This document shows, piece by piece, positions 55,738 through 63,396 of a DNA stretch of 63,396 nucleotides. Numbering within the stretch: the stretch's first letter is position 1; every line of letters begins with the position of its first letter. The notes below the pieces were generated by a model. The model ran no database searches, was not told where the DNA came from, and saw nothing but the letters and a program-made list of their open reading frames with translations. The DNA is taken from contig JAGQQG010000030.1 of assembly GCA_020426325.1 (NCBI GenBank), positions 1 through 63,396 of the forward strand. Direction: 5' to 3'. Source of the stretch: Planctomycetaceae bacterium. GTDB lineage: Bacteria; Planctomycetota; Planctomycetia; Planctomycetales; Planctomycetaceae. The translations under genes were made by a program, and so were the position numbers.

Positions 55738-57222
55738 TTATTCGGGCAAACGCTTCTGCTCGATCTGCGGGAATGGACCGCTCAGGGATTTCATGAAGGC
55801 GACCAGATCGGCCTTGTCCTGATCCGTGAGATCAAGCTTCTTGATCTTGTCGGACAACCATTCGTTCGGGTGTCCTCCCTTGGCATACCATTCGACGACC
55901 TCTTCGAGAGTCTTCTGGCTGCCGTCATGCATATAAGGTGCGGTGAATTCGACATTCCGAACGGTAGGCGTTTTGAAGGCTCCTTTGTCCTTCTCTTCAC
56001 CCGTCACCACGAAGCGACCGAGGTCCGGCTCTTCCGCATCCATGCCGACACCCAGGTTATGGTACTTCTCATCGGTGAAATTCGCTCCAACGTGACATGC
56101 CGTGCAATTCGCCTTGTCGCTGAAGAACAGATCACGTCCACGGATGGCGCTCTCCGACATCGGATGTTCCTCTGAGAGAGCCTTGATTGCTTCGTACTTG
56201 GCAAACAAATCGGGGTCGTCTTCCTTCAGGTCAGCGAGATCTTCTTCCGACGGGAACTGGTCAAGGAATGGTTTGAGGTCTGCGTAGTAGTCATATGGTG
56301 AAGGACCAGTGACGATGGCCCGCTCGAAGGTGGCGAGGGCCTTGCCGACATTATCGATGTTCACCGAGTCCTCTCCGAAAACCGCGTCAAACTGTAGCCG
56401 ATAGCCTTCAATGTTCTTCACCGACTCTACAGCTGCATCATGAGTGTTTGCCATCTCGATGGGATTCGCGATGGGGCCAACCGCCTGTGCTTCGAGCGAC
56501 TCGGCTCGACCATCCCAGAACTGTGGACCACTGAGAATGCGGTTGAAGCTCACGGGCGAATTGCGATTGCCCGTTTGCCCGTCAACACCCACGCCGAACT
56601 GCGTCTGGGCGGCCCAGCCCTGTGCAGGGTCGTGGCAGCTTCCGCAGCTAATTGTTCCATCCGATGACAGTCGTCCGTCAAAGTAGAGTTGGCGCCCAAG
56701 TTCGATCTTCGCACGAGTCAGTGGATTAACATCCAGACCTTTCATTTCGTTCTGTCCGAGGCTTAACCCAAGCGGCAGCGTGACCGACAATGACTCATGA
56801 ATACCGGGGGTTGCGAGCCAGGTTTTGATTTCTTCGACGCTCAACGGTCCCTCACCGGGAACACCTGCATAAAGAGACTCATCACCCAGCATCACCGACG
56901 TCGGCAGCGGCTCGGCTGCGACCGGTGTTTCCGTTGTGGCAGGCTCGTCGGCTGGTTCTGGTTCCTCTGTGAGAGCTGGTTCAGCGGGAGTCGGTTCGAC
57001 CGGAGTTGGTCCTTGATGTTCCGCGGCATCCGCGACCTCTTCGACTGCTGGCTCGTCCATCTCTGTCGAATCTTCGACGTCAGTTGATGCACCTCCACTT
57101 AAGGCACTTCCCGATTCAGGAGATGTAGGCGGTGCAGCAGGTTTGGCAGGACACCCGACCAGTACGAACGGGCAGATCAACAGGAGCACGACAATCACTC
57201 GTCGGCACAACACACAACACAT
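55738..57222 (-). CDS. Di-heme cytochrome c peroxidase-like lipoprotein
   Basis: 494 residues from the ATG at 57222. Lipoprotein signal (VLLLICPFVLVGC). A Pro/Glu/Thr-rich linker to about residue 115 leads into the CcpA/MauG-type fold: heme 1 motif CGSCHDPAQGW, then RNSPVSFNRI, QFWDGRAESLEAQAVGPI, and heme 2 motif CTACHVGANFTDEKYHNLG. The C-terminus has FKTPTVRNVEFTAPYMHDGSQKTLEEVVEWY. It is anchored outside the cytoplasmic membrane and should reduce hydrogen peroxide or modify a partner protein. Confidence 0.93.
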   Translation of the reverse strand: MCCVLCRRVIVVLLLICPFVLVGCPAKPAAPPTSPESGSALSGGASTDVEDSTEMDEPAVEEVADAAEHQGPTPVEPTPAEPALTEEPEPADEPATTETPVAAEPLPTSVMLGDESLYAGVPGEGPLSVEEIKTWLATPGIHESLSVTLPLGLSLGQNEMKGLDVNPLTRAKIELGRQLYFDGRLSSDGTISCGSCHDPAQGWAAQTQFGVGVDGQTGNRNSPVSFNRILSGPQFWDGRAESLEAQAVGPIANPIEMANTHDAAVESVKNIEGYRLQFDAVFGEDSVNIDNVGKALATFERAIVTGPSPYDYYADLKPFLDQFPSEEDLADLKEDDPDLFAKYEAIKALSEEHPMSESAIRGRDLFFSDKANCTACHVGANFTDEKYHNLGVGMDAEEPDLGRFVVTGEEKDKGAFKTPTVRNVEFTAPYMHDGSQKTLEEVVEWYAKGGHPNEWLSDKIKKLDLTDQDKADLVAFMKSLSGPFPQIEQKRLPE

Positions 57223-57361
57223 GGGTCCAGTCCTCAGTTTCGATGTTTGCTGATACGGTGAGTTGGAACAAGTCGAGGACTTACTCCGCCTCAACGGTAT
57301 CGTAGACCAGCCATCACTGAGAGTCCAACGCTCGGTGCCTGAAGCGAAGTCTATGAGTCTC

Positions 57362-59170
57362 TCAGGTCTTCGATTCGGCCTGAGCCAATCGCTCGACACC
57401 GACACAGCATGTGTCATCACGGGACGAGCCGCCGCCGCCGCTGAAGGTCTCGACATCGGAAATGAGCGCCTTCACCTGCGCGACGATTCCCCCTTTGGCA
57501 GCTGCGACACACTTCTTCAAGCGTTCACGACCGTAGATCTGACGCTTGTCGTTCATTGCCTCGGTGATCCCGTCAGTGATCGCTAAGAGTGTATCACCAG
57601 GATTCAGTTGCACTGTCACTGCGTGGTATTCCTGTTCGGGCATGATCCCCAGCGGCAGACCCGATTCCTCTTTCGCAACGGGCTCAACCTTCCCATTGGC
57701 ACGACGGAGTTGGGGAGGGATGTGTCCTGCGTTGACCACGACGACCTTCCCCGTTGCCGGTTCCAGGATCATCACGACGAAGGTGACGAACCGATGACCA
57801 ATCCCGCTACCAGTGATGTCCTTATTGAGTCGGCTCAGGGCTTCTCCTGGATCATCTGAAGTGAAGAGTTCAAAGCGTGTCGATGCATACAGACGCGCCA
57901 TCAGCAGGGCTGCGGGCATCCCTTTCCCTGCGACATCCCCCAACGCGATTGCCAGTCTTCCATCAGGCAGAGCGATGTAGTCGAAGTAGTCACCGCCAAC
58001 GCTCATTGCTGCTTCGTAGTAATCAGCAAACGCATAGCCTGGCACTTTGGGGCGTTCCTTGGGAAGAAATCCCAGCTGGACCTGAGTGGCAAATTCGAGA
58101 TCCCGTTCGATCTCCCGCTGCTTGAGCACAGCCTCGTGAAGCCGGGCATTCTCAAGTGCCATCCCTGCCTGAGAAGCGACGGCGACAAGCAGGTCCAAGT
58201 CCTCTTCGGTAAAGCCCGGATCGGAGCTGCGCGTGTCGATCTGAATGACTCCGATCGCTTCCTGCCGGGCATCCATCAGGGGGACGCACATCATGGCCCG
58301 AATTTTGAACTGCGGCAGACTCGTGCTCTTTTTGAATCGCGAATCGTCAAGGACGTCACGGCTCAACAGGGCCTCTCCCGAGTCGATCACTTGTCGAACG
58401 ACCGTCATGCTGACAGCAACTTCGTCGGTCGAATTCCCACCGCGAGCACGCGTGGCCTTTACCCGCATTTTCTCTGTTTGCGCATCTCTCAACAGGATGA
58501 ATCCCTCGTCAGCCTGAGGGAAAATGCCAAATAACACGGCCAGGATTTTCGGCAATACCGCATCCAGTTCGAGTTCTCTCCGGAGCGCCTGACTGATCTC
58601 CAAGATGGCTTTGAGCTTCACATCTGAGTTGGGACCCAGGCGAATGGCATCAGACGCCATTCGGCTCGAATCAACCTTGGCGATGATGGAGGAAAGATCA
58701 TCATCGAAGGAGTCTGCGACCACGTGTTTGGTGTCGAATTCCTCGATCTCGGAGGTCATCAGGGGATCACTGACAGATGTCCCTGGTGCCGTTGATCTGA
58801 TCAGCGTTTCACGAGTCGAGTTCGGGTCGGGATCGGTGAGAGTATCCGTTCTCAGAACCAGGCTGGAAGGAGGGAAGTCGTCCCGAAGCTGGAACCCAAC
58901 GACAATGTCACACACTCGGATCTGGTCGCCGTCGTTCAGCAAGGCTCGGCTGTCGAGCGGTTGACCATTCAGGAACGTTCCATTTCGGCTGCGAAGATCC
59001 TCCAGATAGAAGGTCCCGTGACTCTGCAGGATTTGCGCGTGGTGCCGACTGACGGCCGCATTGTCCAGGACCACCTGACAGTTGGGATGACGACCGAGAA
59101 TCGTCCGTTCCTCGGCGAGCGTCACGACACGTCCCGTCTCATCACCAGAGAGAACTCTCAGGACAGCCAC
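57362..59170 (-). CDS. FHA-GAF-SpoIIE protein phosphatase
   Basis: 602 residues. FHA domain at about 20-95 (TILGRHPNCQVVLDNAAVSRHHAQI, LRSRNGTFLNG). GAF domain at about 200-345 (LDAVLPKILAVLFGIFPQADEGFILLRD). The PP2C-like SpoIIE domain follows a short coiled coil: GGDYFDYIALPDGRLAIALGDVAGKGMPAALLMARL, and ends with LLAITDGITEAMNDKRQIYG and DDTCCVGVERL, the metal-binding Asp residues being present. It probably dephosphorylates an anti-sigma-factor antagonist or similar. No partner is adjacent. Confidence 0.9.
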   Translation of the reverse strand: MAVLRVLSGDETGRVVTLAEERTILGRHPNCQVVLDNAAVSRHHAQILQSHGTFYLEDLRSRNGTFLNGQPLDSRALLNDGDQIRVCDIVVGFQLRDDFPPSSLVLRTDTLTDPDPNSTRETLIRSTAPGTSVSDPLMTSEIEEFDTKHVVADSFDDDLSSIIAKVDSSRMASDAIRLGPNSDVKLKAILEISQALRRELELDAVLPKILAVLFGIFPQADEGFILLRDAQTEKMRVKATRARGGNSTDEVAVSMTVVRQVIDSGEALLSRDVLDDSRFKKSTSLPQFKIRAMMCVPLMDARQEAIGVIQIDTRSSDPGFTEEDLDLLVAVASQAGMALENARLHEAVLKQREIERDLEFATQVQLGFLPKERPKVPGYAFADYYEAAMSVGGDYFDYIALPDGRLAIALGDVAGKGMPAALLMARLYASTRFELFTSDDPGEALSRLNKDITGSGIGHRFVTFVVMILEPATGKVVVVNAGHIPPQLRRANGKVEPVAKEESGLPLGIMPEQEYHAVTVQLNPGDTLLAITDGITEAMNDKRQIYGRERLKKCVAAAKGGIVAQVKALISDVETFSGGGGSSRDDTCCVGVERLAQAESKT

Positions 59171-59697
59171 AGCTCAACCCTTCTTCGCTCGATGGCGCCC
59201 CGGTGAGGATGCAGACCAACTCACCCGTTTGCCCCGATTTGCGAGCGACTCTTACACTGATTAAATCAAACGAGAAGCGACTGCAAACGGTCTCTCGCCT
59301 TTACGCTGGAACTCCTGACGCATCGACCGGCCGCACTCGACAGATCCGATCTTACTCACCGTCAAGACAACTGGTCAACGACGGTCTGAAGACCAAGCCG
59401 GGCAAATGTCCTCCAGGTTCATCGATACGGAATTGTCGGGTTCGTCTCGTTGTGCGACGCATCGACGATGCGGCCCCGAGACCTGCAGTGTTGTTCTGAA
59501 ATCTGGTCGGTATTGAACGGCGGCATTCAGAGGGCGACCACTCCCTTGCGAGACATGCGGTGCACATGCTGTCTTGCGAACGATCACGAAACCTCCTGAT
59601 TGCTCTGCGAAATCTCAATCCGTGTGTTGCTTGACGCTTCCAGTTGGTCGTTCCTACGCTCGGTCACGATTGATGCGGTTCATGAGAATGATGGGGA
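59171..59697. other. Intergenic region with no gene
   Basis: About 525 bases. Open frames on either strand lack ribosome binding sites and do not look protein-like. A possible promoter for the downstream gene lies near its right end. No repeat or hairpin of note was seen. Confidence 0.55.
59631..59660 (+). promoter_or_regulatory. Possible promoter of the DHS-like/agmatinase operon
   Basis: The -35 box TTGACG (59631-59636) matches consensus at five of six positions. A weak -10 box TACGCT (59655-59660) follows after 18 bp. The leader would be about 40 nt. Confidence 0.35.
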
Positions 59698-59706
59698 GTG
59701 TATGGG

Positions 59707-60786
59707 ATGGAACATCGCGATTTGCATGATGGGCGGGCGGATGGTCTGCAGCCATTGGAGAGTCTGTCTCTCAACGACATTGATTCCTTTGCAGGCCTGC
59801 TGAGAGCGATGTCTCGGACGGCGTTCGGCGGTCGTCAGATGGGGGAAGCTCTTGACGTTCTCAGCAAAATGGTGCGTGATGAGAAGTGTCTGGTCGTCCT
59901 CACGCTCTCCGGTGCGATGACGGTCGCCAAGCAGGGACGCATCATCTGTGACATGCTGGATCGCGGGCTCGTGCAGGCTGTGATTTCCACGGGAGCCCTC
60001 ATCGCTCACGGTCTAACGGAGTCGATTGGTCTCACACACTACCGGACCGATCCGTCACAGGACGACACGGCTCTGTTCGAGAAGGGGTATAACCGGATCT
60101 ACGACACCTTGGAGATGGAAGCCAATCTCAACGATGTCGAACGATTGGTCCGATCGGTGTTGACCCAGACAGAGCCGCCGGAGGGGGTCTGGTCCTCAGC
60201 TCGGCTGTGTCGTGAACTTGGCAGGCGGTTGGACGAACTGGATGAGGGGCCCGGCATTCTCAGAAGTGCATTTCAACAGAATGTCCCGGTGTTCATTCCG
60301 GCTTTTACCGACAGCGAAGTCGGTCTGGACGTGGCCACCTGGGCCATGGGCACAGCTCTCAAGGGGCAGGATCCGTCGAAACTTTCGCATGACGAAGCCT
60401 TGCAGGCAGTGCCGACCTTCAACCCGTTCCTCGACTTGCTGCAGTACGCGAGACTGGCTGGGCAGGCTGAGCGTCTGGGCATCTTTACGATCGGCGGCGG
60501 AGTCCCTCGTAACTGGGCACAGCAAGTCGCCCCGTTCATCGACATCACCAACCATCGCGTGGGAACCAGCTTTCGTCCGCCACGATTCCAATATGGCGTG
60601 CGAATCTGTCCCGAGCCGGTACACTGGGGAGGACTCTCGGGGTGCACCTACTCGGAAGGAGTGAGTTGGGGCAAGTTTGTTCCTCCCTCGGAAGGGGGAC
60701 GCTTTGCTGAGGTGTATGCGGATGCCACTGTGGCCTGGCCGTTGTTAATGAAAGCTCTGTTCGAGGAGTTGGACCATGAGCAATGA
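59707..60786 (+). CDS. Deoxyhypusine synthase-like protein
   Basis: 359 residues from the ATG at 59707 (a GTG at 59698 is less likely). The NAD-binding fold of the DHS family is clear: VVLTLSGAMTVAKQGRIICDML, VQAVISTGALIAHGLTES, and the C-terminal EGVSWGKF...VYADATVAWPLL. In human DHS the catalytic Lys329 lies in GGGVVKHH; here the aligned segment reads TIGGGVPRNW with Arg268. Bacterial homologues are implicated in homospermidine synthesis in the cyanobacterium Anabaena. The gene overlaps the agmatinase-like gene by 11 nt, supporting a polyamine role. Confidence 0.85.
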   Translation: MEHRDLHDGRADGLQPLESLSLNDIDSFAGLLRAMSRTAFGGRQMGEALDVLSKMVRDEKCLVVLTLSGAMTVAKQGRIICDMLDRGLVQAVISTGALIAHGLTESIGLTHYRTDPSQDDTALFEKGYNRIYDTLEMEANLNDVERLVRSVLTQTEPPEGVWSSARLCRELGRRLDELDEGPGILRSAFQQNVPVFIPAFTDSEVGLDVATWAMGTALKGQDPSKLSHDEALQAVPTFNPFLDLLQYARLAGQAERLGIFTIGGGVPRNWAQQVAPFIDITNHRVGTSFRPPRFQYGVRICPEPVHWGGLSGCTYSEGVSWGKFVPPSEGGRFAEVYADATVAWPLLMKALFEELDHEQ

Positions 60787-61705
60787 TCTGCGGGGAACGA
60801 AGCCGTTTCTGGGTCTGGATCGTTCACCCATCACGGAAGCGGATGTCATCATTCTGCCGCTCCCCTTCGAGGGAACTGTCTCCTATGGTCACGGGACCGC
60901 AGCAGGGCCAAACGCAGTCCTTCGGGCATCTCAGGAAATCGAAGTCTGGGATGAAGAAGTCGATTTCTCGCTCGACAGCCTGAAATATCACACCGCGGCT
61001 CTGTTCTCTCCGGCTGAGGGAGACACGACCGGGACCTATCTCGTCAGGCTCTTCGGTCAGTCGAAGATGGTGACGGAGCATCCGGGTCTGCTGGTCAGTA
61101 TCGGTGGTGAGCACAGCATCACCCCTCCCGTTGTCCGTGGCCTCTGCGAATCGAAGAAGATTCCCTTCTCAGACCTGACAGTCGTGCAGTTCGACGCGCA
61201 TGCGGACCTGCGGAGCGAGTACGAAGGGATGAAGCAGTCACACGCGTGTGCAATGAGACCGCTTGTCGAGAACGGGGCACGCGTCGTCGGAGTGGGAATT
61301 CGTTCCGTGCAACAGGACGAACTCCGCTACGCAGAAGAGAGTCGCCGCGTACAGACATACGGCGCTCAACGACTCGCGGACGATCCGGATCGTGAACGAG
61401 AACTTTGCTCGACGCTGGGCAATCTGCGGGGCAACATTTATCTGACGATTGATGTCGACGTGCTGGAAGTTCACCTCTGTCCGGGCACCGGCACACCCCA
61501 GCCGGGCGGACTGGCATGGTGGCAGATGCTGCGGTACCTGCGAGCGCTGCTGCATCAGAACGATCACTGCAAGTTGGTCGGCGTCGATATTGTGGAGACG
61601 GTCCCCATGCTCGGCACACAAGTCAACGAGTTCGTGTCAGCCCGCCTGCTCTCGAAGGTGCTGGCGTACTACTTCAGTGCCAAACGGGCGGAGAAATCTG
61701 AGTAG
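60776..61705 (+). CDS. speB: Agmatinase-family ureohydrolase
   Basis: 309 residues. The binuclear manganese site is recognisable: His113 in SIGGEHS, Asp140/His142/Asp144 in FDAHADLR, and Asp226/Asp228 in TIDVDVLEVHLCPGTGTPQPGG. Agmatinases release urea from agmatine to give putrescine. The start overlaps the DHS-like gene, so the two proteins are made together and may act in successive polyamine steps. The DVDVLEVHL stretch deviates from the common DIDVLDPAF, so the true guanidino substrate is open. Confidence 0.85.
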   Translation: MSNDLRGTKPFLGLDRSPITEADVIILPLPFEGTVSYGHGTAAGPNAVLRASQEIEVWDEEVDFSLDSLKYHTAALFSPAEGDTTGTYLVRLFGQSKMVTEHPGLLVSIGGEHSITPPVVRGLCESKKIPFSDLTVVQFDAHADLRSEYEGMKQSHACAMRPLVENGARVVGVGIRSVQQDELRYAEESRRVQTYGAQRLADDPDRERELCSTLGNLRGNIYLTIDVDVLEVHLCPGTGTPQPGGLAWWQMLRYLRALLHQNDHCKLVGVDIVETVPMLGTQVNEFVSARLLSKVLAYYFSAKRAEKSE

Positions 61706-61778
61706 TCGAAGAGGCAGTCAGATTCGCCGATCTGGAGCATTGTGACTTCCTGCGCGATCTGATGGATGAGTGACAGCT

Positions 61779-63101
61779 ATGGCCGGATTGTTCGATCAGC
61801 AGGAGGTGGCCCATCTTGAGACGGCGATGCCGCTAGCGGCTCGCATGCGCCCGCGAACGCTCCATGAGTTCGTCGGACAACAACACTTTCTTGGTGAAGG
61901 GAAGCTGCTGCGACGGATGCTGGATGCGGACCGGCTGGGGTCGCTAATCTTCTTCGGCCCTCCAGGCACCGGCAAGACGACGCTGGCAGAGATCATCGCT
62001 CGGCAGTCTTCGCGAAAGTTCGTCCCGATGAATGCTGCTTCGTCCGGCGTGAAGGAACTGCGGGCGGCCTTGGATCAGGCCCGCGATCGACTGAAGACCG
62101 GAGGACAACGCACGGTCCTGTTCGTCGACGAGTTGCACCACTTCAACAAGACGCAACAGGATGTGCTTCTCCCCGATGTGGAAGCCGGCGTGGTGACACT
62201 GATTGGAGCAACAACAGCCAACCCGTTCTTCGCACTCGTATCTGCTCTCGTCAGCCGCTCGCAGGTGTTTGAATTTCAAACGATCCCTCAGGCCGATATC
62301 CTCTCGTTACTTCGATCCGCATTGACCGATCGGGACCGAGGGTTCGGAGCAATTCCGATCGAAGTCGATGACGATGCTTTGAGGTTCCTCGCGGAGGTTT
62401 GCGATGGCGATGCGAGGCGAGCGCTCACAGCACTGGAGATCGGAGTCCTCTCGCTGACCGACGAGGAGTCCGTCTTCACGTTGGAGGTGGCGCAGGAATC
62501 GATCCAGAAGAAGGCCATTCAATACGGTGTGGACGAGCATTACGACGCAGCCAGTGCCTTCATCAAGAGCATGCGAGGGAGTGACCCGGATGCGGCCATC
62601 TACTGGATGGCCCGCATGCTGGAGGCGGGAGAAGATCCACGGTTCATCGCTCGACGAGTAGTCATCGCAGCCTCGGAGGAGGTCGGCAACGCCGATCCGC
62701 AGGCACTCGTGATTGCAAACGCTGCTGCGGGAGCCGTCGACCGGATTGGCATGCCCGAATGCCGCATTGCTTTAGCTCAAGCCGTGACGTACATCGCCAC
62801 TGCCCCGAAATCAAATGCGGCCTACATGGCGATTAACGCTGCGATGGACGACGTCCGCCAGCAGCGTGTGCTTCCTGTGCCGATGCACCTTCGAGACGGA
62901 CATTACCGTGGCGCCAAGCAACTGGGGCATGGCGAAGGATATGAGTACGCACACTCGGGAGAAGGGGGCTGGGTCGATCAGGACTACCTCGGCGTCGACC
63001 GCACCTACTACGAACCGACCGACCGTGGTTACGAAGCTGAGATCACTCGCCGCATGGACGAGTTGAATCATCGACGCAACCAAGGCGAGCGGGGGACGTA
63101 A
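61779..63101 (+). CDS. rarA: Replication-associated recombination protein RarA (MgsA)
   Basis: 440 residues from the ATG at 61779. Clamp-loader-like AAA+ ATPase: RMRPRTLHEFVGQQHFLG at the start, Walker A GPPGTGKTT at 60-68, Walker B LFVDELHHFNKTQQD around 115, sensor I GATTANPFF, and the C-terminal MgsA domain (GVDEHYDAASAFIKSMRGSDPDAAIYWMARML ... PLP.HLRDGHYRGAKQLGHGEGY). It acts at stalled forks. The usual sequence order and length are intact. Confidence 0.96.
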   Translation: MAGLFDQQEVAHLETAMPLAARMRPRTLHEFVGQQHFLGEGKLLRRMLDADRLGSLIFFGPPGTGKTTLAEIIARQSSRKFVPMNAASSGVKELRAALDQARDRLKTGGQRTVLFVDELHHFNKTQQDVLLPDVEAGVVTLIGATTANPFFALVSALVSRSQVFEFQTIPQADILSLLRSALTDRDRGFGAIPIEVDDDALRFLAEVCDGDARRALTALEIGVLSLTDEESVFTLEVAQESIQKKAIQYGVDEHYDAASAFIKSMRGSDPDAAIYWMARMLEAGEDPRFIARRVVIAASEEVGNADPQALVIANAAAGAVDRIGMPECRIALAQAVTYIATAPKSNAAYMAINAAMDDVRQQRVLPVPMHLRDGHYRGAKQLGHGEGYEYAHSGEGGWVDQDYLGVDRTYYEPTDRGYEAEITRRMDELNHRRNQGERGT

Positions 63102-63107
63102 GTCCCC
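63092..63107. terminator. Small hairpin at the rarA stop codon
   Basis: GGGGAC (63092-63097) and GTCCCC (63102-63107) pair around a GTAA loop that contains the first bases of the rarA stop codon. There is no U-tract. Weak evidence for termination. Confidence 0.3.
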
Positions 63108-63160
63108 TGTCCCTGACAAGACTCACTGAACGACCGTACGCGATGTCGTGAGGAAAGGAA

Positions 63161-63396
63161 ATGTCGCCTGCAAAATATCGAGCGTTGAAAAAGAGCATCG
63201 TAGAAGCCGGATTGTTTGTGACGAAAATCGAGAAGTTGGTGTGGGGGCATCGTGCATGCATTTCTTCGAGGCGGCGCCCTGAGGGAGGGTTTAGCGGGAA
63301 TAGCCTCTGGGTGACATGCGTGGAGGGACATTGGTACTTGGGGACTTGGGGATCGTCAATCTATCGCTTGCCACAGGATCGTGACATCGCGGAATG
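63161..63396 (+). CDS. Unknown gene, 5' part only
   Basis: An ATG at 63161, preceded by an AGGAAAGGAA ribosome binding site, opens a frame that stays open to the window edge (78 codons). The product begins MSPAKYRALKKSIVEAGLF and later has SGNSLWVTCVEGHWYLGTWG. No domain recognised. The right end is cut off by the window. Confidence 0.6.
   Translation, partial: MSPAKYRALKKSIVEAGLFVTKIEKLVWGHRACISSRRRPEGGFSGNSLWVTCVEGHWYLGTWGSSIYRLPQDRDIAE

Noticed and set aside
59203-59499. Open frame of 98 codons in the gap before the DHS-like gene
   Set aside because: Composition is not protein-like, no ribosome binding site, no recognised domain.

Overview
The window looks like a chromosomal segment of a planctomycete (Planctomycetota, probably Planctomycetales). 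The case rests on its protein families: two DUF1501 secreted proteins, a sulfatase, a DUF1570 protein, a giant FG-GAP/golvesin-type protein with a LEPR-XLL-like N-terminus, an ExbD plus terpene-cyclase-fold pair, and many secreted proteins of unknown function. Base composition is moderate to high G+C. An AT-richer islet lies at about 22.4-25.8 kb. I saw no rRNA, tRNA, CRISPR array, insertion sequence or phage module.

Layout. 1-6 kb: trpD, a leucine-rich-repeat membrane protein, a GNAT-type acyltransferase and a large hybrid histidine kinase. 6.1-10.3 kb: a split complex I operon (nuoI, DUF2203 gene, nuoA, nuoC, nuoD) behind a good sigma70-like promoter. A hicB-hicA toxin-antitoxin pair is embedded between nuoC and nuoD, and nuoB is absent. 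10.3-20 kb: a DUF4173-like membrane protein, a von Willebrand A protein, lipoproteins, dprA and conserved secreted proteins. 18.7-20.9 kb: a decayed queC fragment followed by intact queC. 21-31.7 kb: a DUF1501 protein, the AT-rich islet (a membrane-anchored alpha/beta hydrolase, a small secreted partner and a broken GNAT gene flanked by palindromes), a sialidase-like protein, a seven-heme cytochrome fused to TPRs, an intact GNAT paralogue, an rbfA-like gene and a coiled-coil protein. 31.9-34.7 kb: mutS carrying in-frame heptanucleotide repeat arrays. 34.8-39.3 kb: a methyltransferase, a DUF1570 protein, a JmjC/cupin-like oxygenase and a CelD/BcsL-type acyltransferase. 39.5-45.3 kb: a beta-helix protein, a membrane protein, a CE15-like esterase, a sulfatase and a peroxiredoxin. 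45.5-53.6 kb: a second DUF1501 protein, the FG-GAP/golvesin protein, TspO, the terpene-cyclase-fold protein and ExbD. 53.8-59.2 kb: a heme-c-sensing histidine kinase, a cytochrome c peroxidase and an FHA-GAF-SpoIIE phosphatase. 59.7-63.4 kb: a deoxyhypusine-synthase-like gene overlapping an agmatinase-like gene, rarA, and the start of an unknown gene.

The most interesting points are the hicBA pair inside a respiratory operon, the heptamer arrays inside mutS (one directly before the Walker A motif), the DHS-like/agmatinase pair whose DHS-like member has Arg where the catalytic Lys is expected, and the two decayed paralogue fragments (queC and GNAT). All calls come from reading the sequence and knowledge of protein families; no database search was run.
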